A stretch of DNA of 64,000 nt, taken from assembly GCF_029211185.1 (NCBI RefSeq), contig NZ_JARGDO010000003.1:62001-126000 (forward strand), given 5' to 3'. Shown here one piece after another: positions 62,593 through 64,000 of the stretch. The first letter of the stretch is position 1; the number at the start of each line of letters is the position of its first letter. Both the position numbers and the translations under genes were made by a program. Under the pieces are notes generated by a model. That model saw only the letters and a list, made by a program, of their open reading frames with translations. It was not told the DNA's origin and ran no database searches. Origin of the DNA: Tessaracoccus caeni. Its GTDB lineage: Bacteria; Actinomycetota; Actinomycetes; Propionibacteriales; Propionibacteriaceae.

Positions 62593-63783
62593 TTGACTGA
62601 CGTCCCGTTGTTGGTTTGGGTAGTGACCATCGCCGTCATAGCCGGCCTCCTCTTCTTCGACTTCTTCTTCCACGTGCGCAAGGCGCACATCCCCACCTTG
62701 AGGGAAGCCACCTTCTGGTCCGTGGTCTACATCGGCCTGGCCATCGTCTTCGGCATCGTGCTGTGGATCTTCGGCGGCCACCAGATGGGCGCCGAGTACT
62801 TCGCCGGGTGGGTGACCGAAAAGGCGCTGAGCGTCGACAACCTGTTCGTGTTCCTGGTCATCATGTCGAGCTTCGCGGTGCCGAGGGCCGACCAGCAGAA
62901 GGTGCTGCTCTTCGGCATCGTCTTCGCACTGTTCGCCCGCAGCGCCTTCATCTTCGCCGGCAAGGCGCTGATCGAGAACTTCTCGTTCATGTTCTACATC
63001 TTCGGTCTGATCCTGATCGTGACCGCCGGCAAGATGCTGGTTCCCGAGCGCGAGGGCGAGGACGAGGCCAACAACCTCATCATCCGCACCGCCAAGAAGT
63101 ACCTGCACACCACCGATCACTACGACGGCGACAAGCTGTTCACCTACGAGAACGGCAAGCGGGTGCTCACCCCGATGCTGCTGGTGATGGTGGCGATCGG
63201 CGGCACGGATCTGCTGTTCGCGCTCGACTCGATCCCCGCCATCTACGGCCTCACAACCAACGTCTACATCGTGTTCACGGCCACCGCCTTCTCGTTGATG
63301 GGCCTGCGTCAGCTGTACTTCCTGATCGACGGGCTGCTGGATCGCCTGGTCTACCTCAACTACGGCCTGTGCCTGATCCTGGGGTTCATCGGCGTGAAGA
63401 TGATCCTCGAGGCGCTGCACACCAACCAGCTGGGCTTCATCAACGGCGGCGAGCACGTCAATGTGTTCACCTTCGGCCCGTCCACGTCGCTGCCGATCAT
63501 CCTCGGCATCCTGGCGGTCACCGTCGTGCTGTCGCTGACCTCCAAGAGGGGCCGCCTGATGGCTGCCGTGGGATCCGTGGAGCGGTTGGCCAGCGCCTAC
63601 GTGCACACCGAATACCACGCCGAGGACGACACCGAGCGCGAGCAGAACTACGCCAAGATGCTGGAGGCCGAGGCCAAGCTGGCCCAGTTCGACAGAGCCA
63701 AGGTCACGGCGATGATGGAAGAGATGAACGCCGATCGCGCGCTGGAGAAGGCCAAGAAGCTCCACCCCGAAGCCACCAGCTGA
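62593..63783 (+). CDS. TerC-family membrane protein
   Basis: A 396-residue membrane protein with about nine hydrophobic helices and the TerC signature EKALSVDNLFVFLVI. A second conserved Asp lies in GGTDLLFALDSIPAIYGLT, and a charged C-terminal coiled tail follows (about 340-396). TerC proteins are linked to tellurite resistance and to manganese efflux or metalation of exported proteins. TTG at 62593 is the probable start, with AGGAG about 10 bases before it. No yybP-ykoY-type riboswitch was recognised in the 138 bases upstream. Confidence 0.88.
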   Translation: MTDVPLLVWVVTIAVIAGLLFFDFFFHVRKAHIPTLREATFWSVVYIGLAIVFGIVLWIFGGHQMGAEYFAGWVTEKALSVDNLFVFLVIMSSFAVPRADQQKVLLFGIVFALFARSAFIFAGKALIENFSFMFYIFGLILIVTAGKMLVPEREGEDEANNLIIRTAKKYLHTTDHYDGDKLFTYENGKRVLTPMLLVMVAIGGTDLLFALDSIPAIYGLTTNVYIVFTATAFSLMGLRQLYFLIDGLLDRLVYLNYGLCLILGFIGVKMILEALHTNQLGFINGGEHVNVFTFGPSTSLPIILGILAVTVVLSLTSKRGRLMAAVGSVERLASAYVHTEYHAEDDTEREQNYAKMLEAEAKLAQFDRAKVTAMMEEMNADRALEKAKKLHPEATS

Positions 63784-63796
63784 TCCGTCCTCCTCT

Positions 63797-64000
63797 GTGA
63801 CTCTCATCAACGCCTTGAGGCGGCTGTGGAAGCACGCGGCCTTTCGCCGCCTGCTTCTGCTGCGCGTCTTCAGCCAGGCCGCGGACGGCACCCTGCAAGT
63901 GGGGATGGCCAGCTACATCCTGTTCTCCCCGCAGAGCCAGCCCGACGCGTGGTCGATCGCCGGCGTACTCGCTCTGACGCTGCTGCCGTTCACCATCGTC
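63797..64000 (+). CDS. MFS transporter, N-terminal part (partial)
   Basis: The frame runs off the window end after 68 codons. A basic N-terminus (LRRLWKHAAFRRLLLLRV) is followed by FSQAADGTLQVGMASYILF and the start of a second hydrophobic helix. This resembles the first helix of drug-efflux-type MFS proteins, with the motif FSQxxDG. GTG at 63797 is the likely start, 13 bases after TerC. The substrate cannot be assigned from this piece. Confidence 0.6.
   Translation, partial: MTLINALRRLWKHAAFRRLLLLRVFSQAADGTLQVGMASYILFSPQSQPDAWSIAGVLALTLLPFTIV

Noticed and set aside
45782-64000. CRISPR array anywhere in the window
   Set aside because: No direct repeat occurs at regular spacing more than two or three times; the repeats present are hairpin families or short tandems.

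Overview
The window is GC-rich DNA from an actinobacterium. Supporting signs are the many GTG starts and stop-start overlaps, class C sortase pili, the pcnA / DUF6049 / murJ-pseudokinase gene order, PonA-type PBP followed by a GT87-like membrane protein, and many ECF sigma factors. A Propionibacteriales (Propionibacteriaceae-like) host is my best inference; no 16S gene is present to test it.

Layout. 1-7.1 kb: the tail of an MgtC-like gene, then a sulfate-assimilation operon. It has an apparently leaderless cysteine leader peptide and an attenuator hairpin, followed by sulfite reductase, a fused cysH-cysD, cysN, a TauE/SafE exporter and a CbiX ferrochelatase that would supply siroheme. 7.6-11.6 kb: a sortase-assembled pilus locus (two pilins and one class C sortase). 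11.6-18.9 kb: an alcohol-dehydrogenase fragment, a succinate-semialdehyde dehydrogenase, an FKBP isomerase, an AztD-type zinc metallochaperone behind a Zur-like box, secreted and hypothetical proteins, and a divergent TetR/DUF4386 pair. 19-29.6 kb: a Cthe_2159-like lipoprotein, an orphan restriction-endonuclease-like gene, SigE-family, ECF42-type and SnoaL-type sigma factors with partner genes, two hydrolases, a DHFR-like reductase and a 166-bp MITE-like element.

29.8-41.8 kb: an island that looks acquired. It is bounded by imperfect 45-bp direct repeats and carries a large serine recombinase next to a tRNA-Ala, an AbiEi/AbiEii toxin-antitoxin pair, and two giant proteins. The first (1320 aa) joins a MerR-like HTH to a nuclease-like domain and an NTPase-like region without a visible P-loop. 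The second (1389 aa) joins a PD-(D/E)XK nuclease to a STAND-type NTPase. I regard this giant-protein pair as the best candidate for an undescribed defence system.

42-64 kb: core genes. These are galE, an MBL-fold hydrolase, a TetR-controlled MMPL/Pip export operon whose MMPL carries a degenerate ABC-like domain, rpiB, murJ-pseudokinase, DUF6049, pcnA, an MscS channel, a class A PBP, a GT87-like protein, a TerC protein and the start of an MFS transporter.

Two families of short palindromic repeats are scattered through the core regions. One of them also occurs, in frame, inside the coding sequence that links CysH to CysD.
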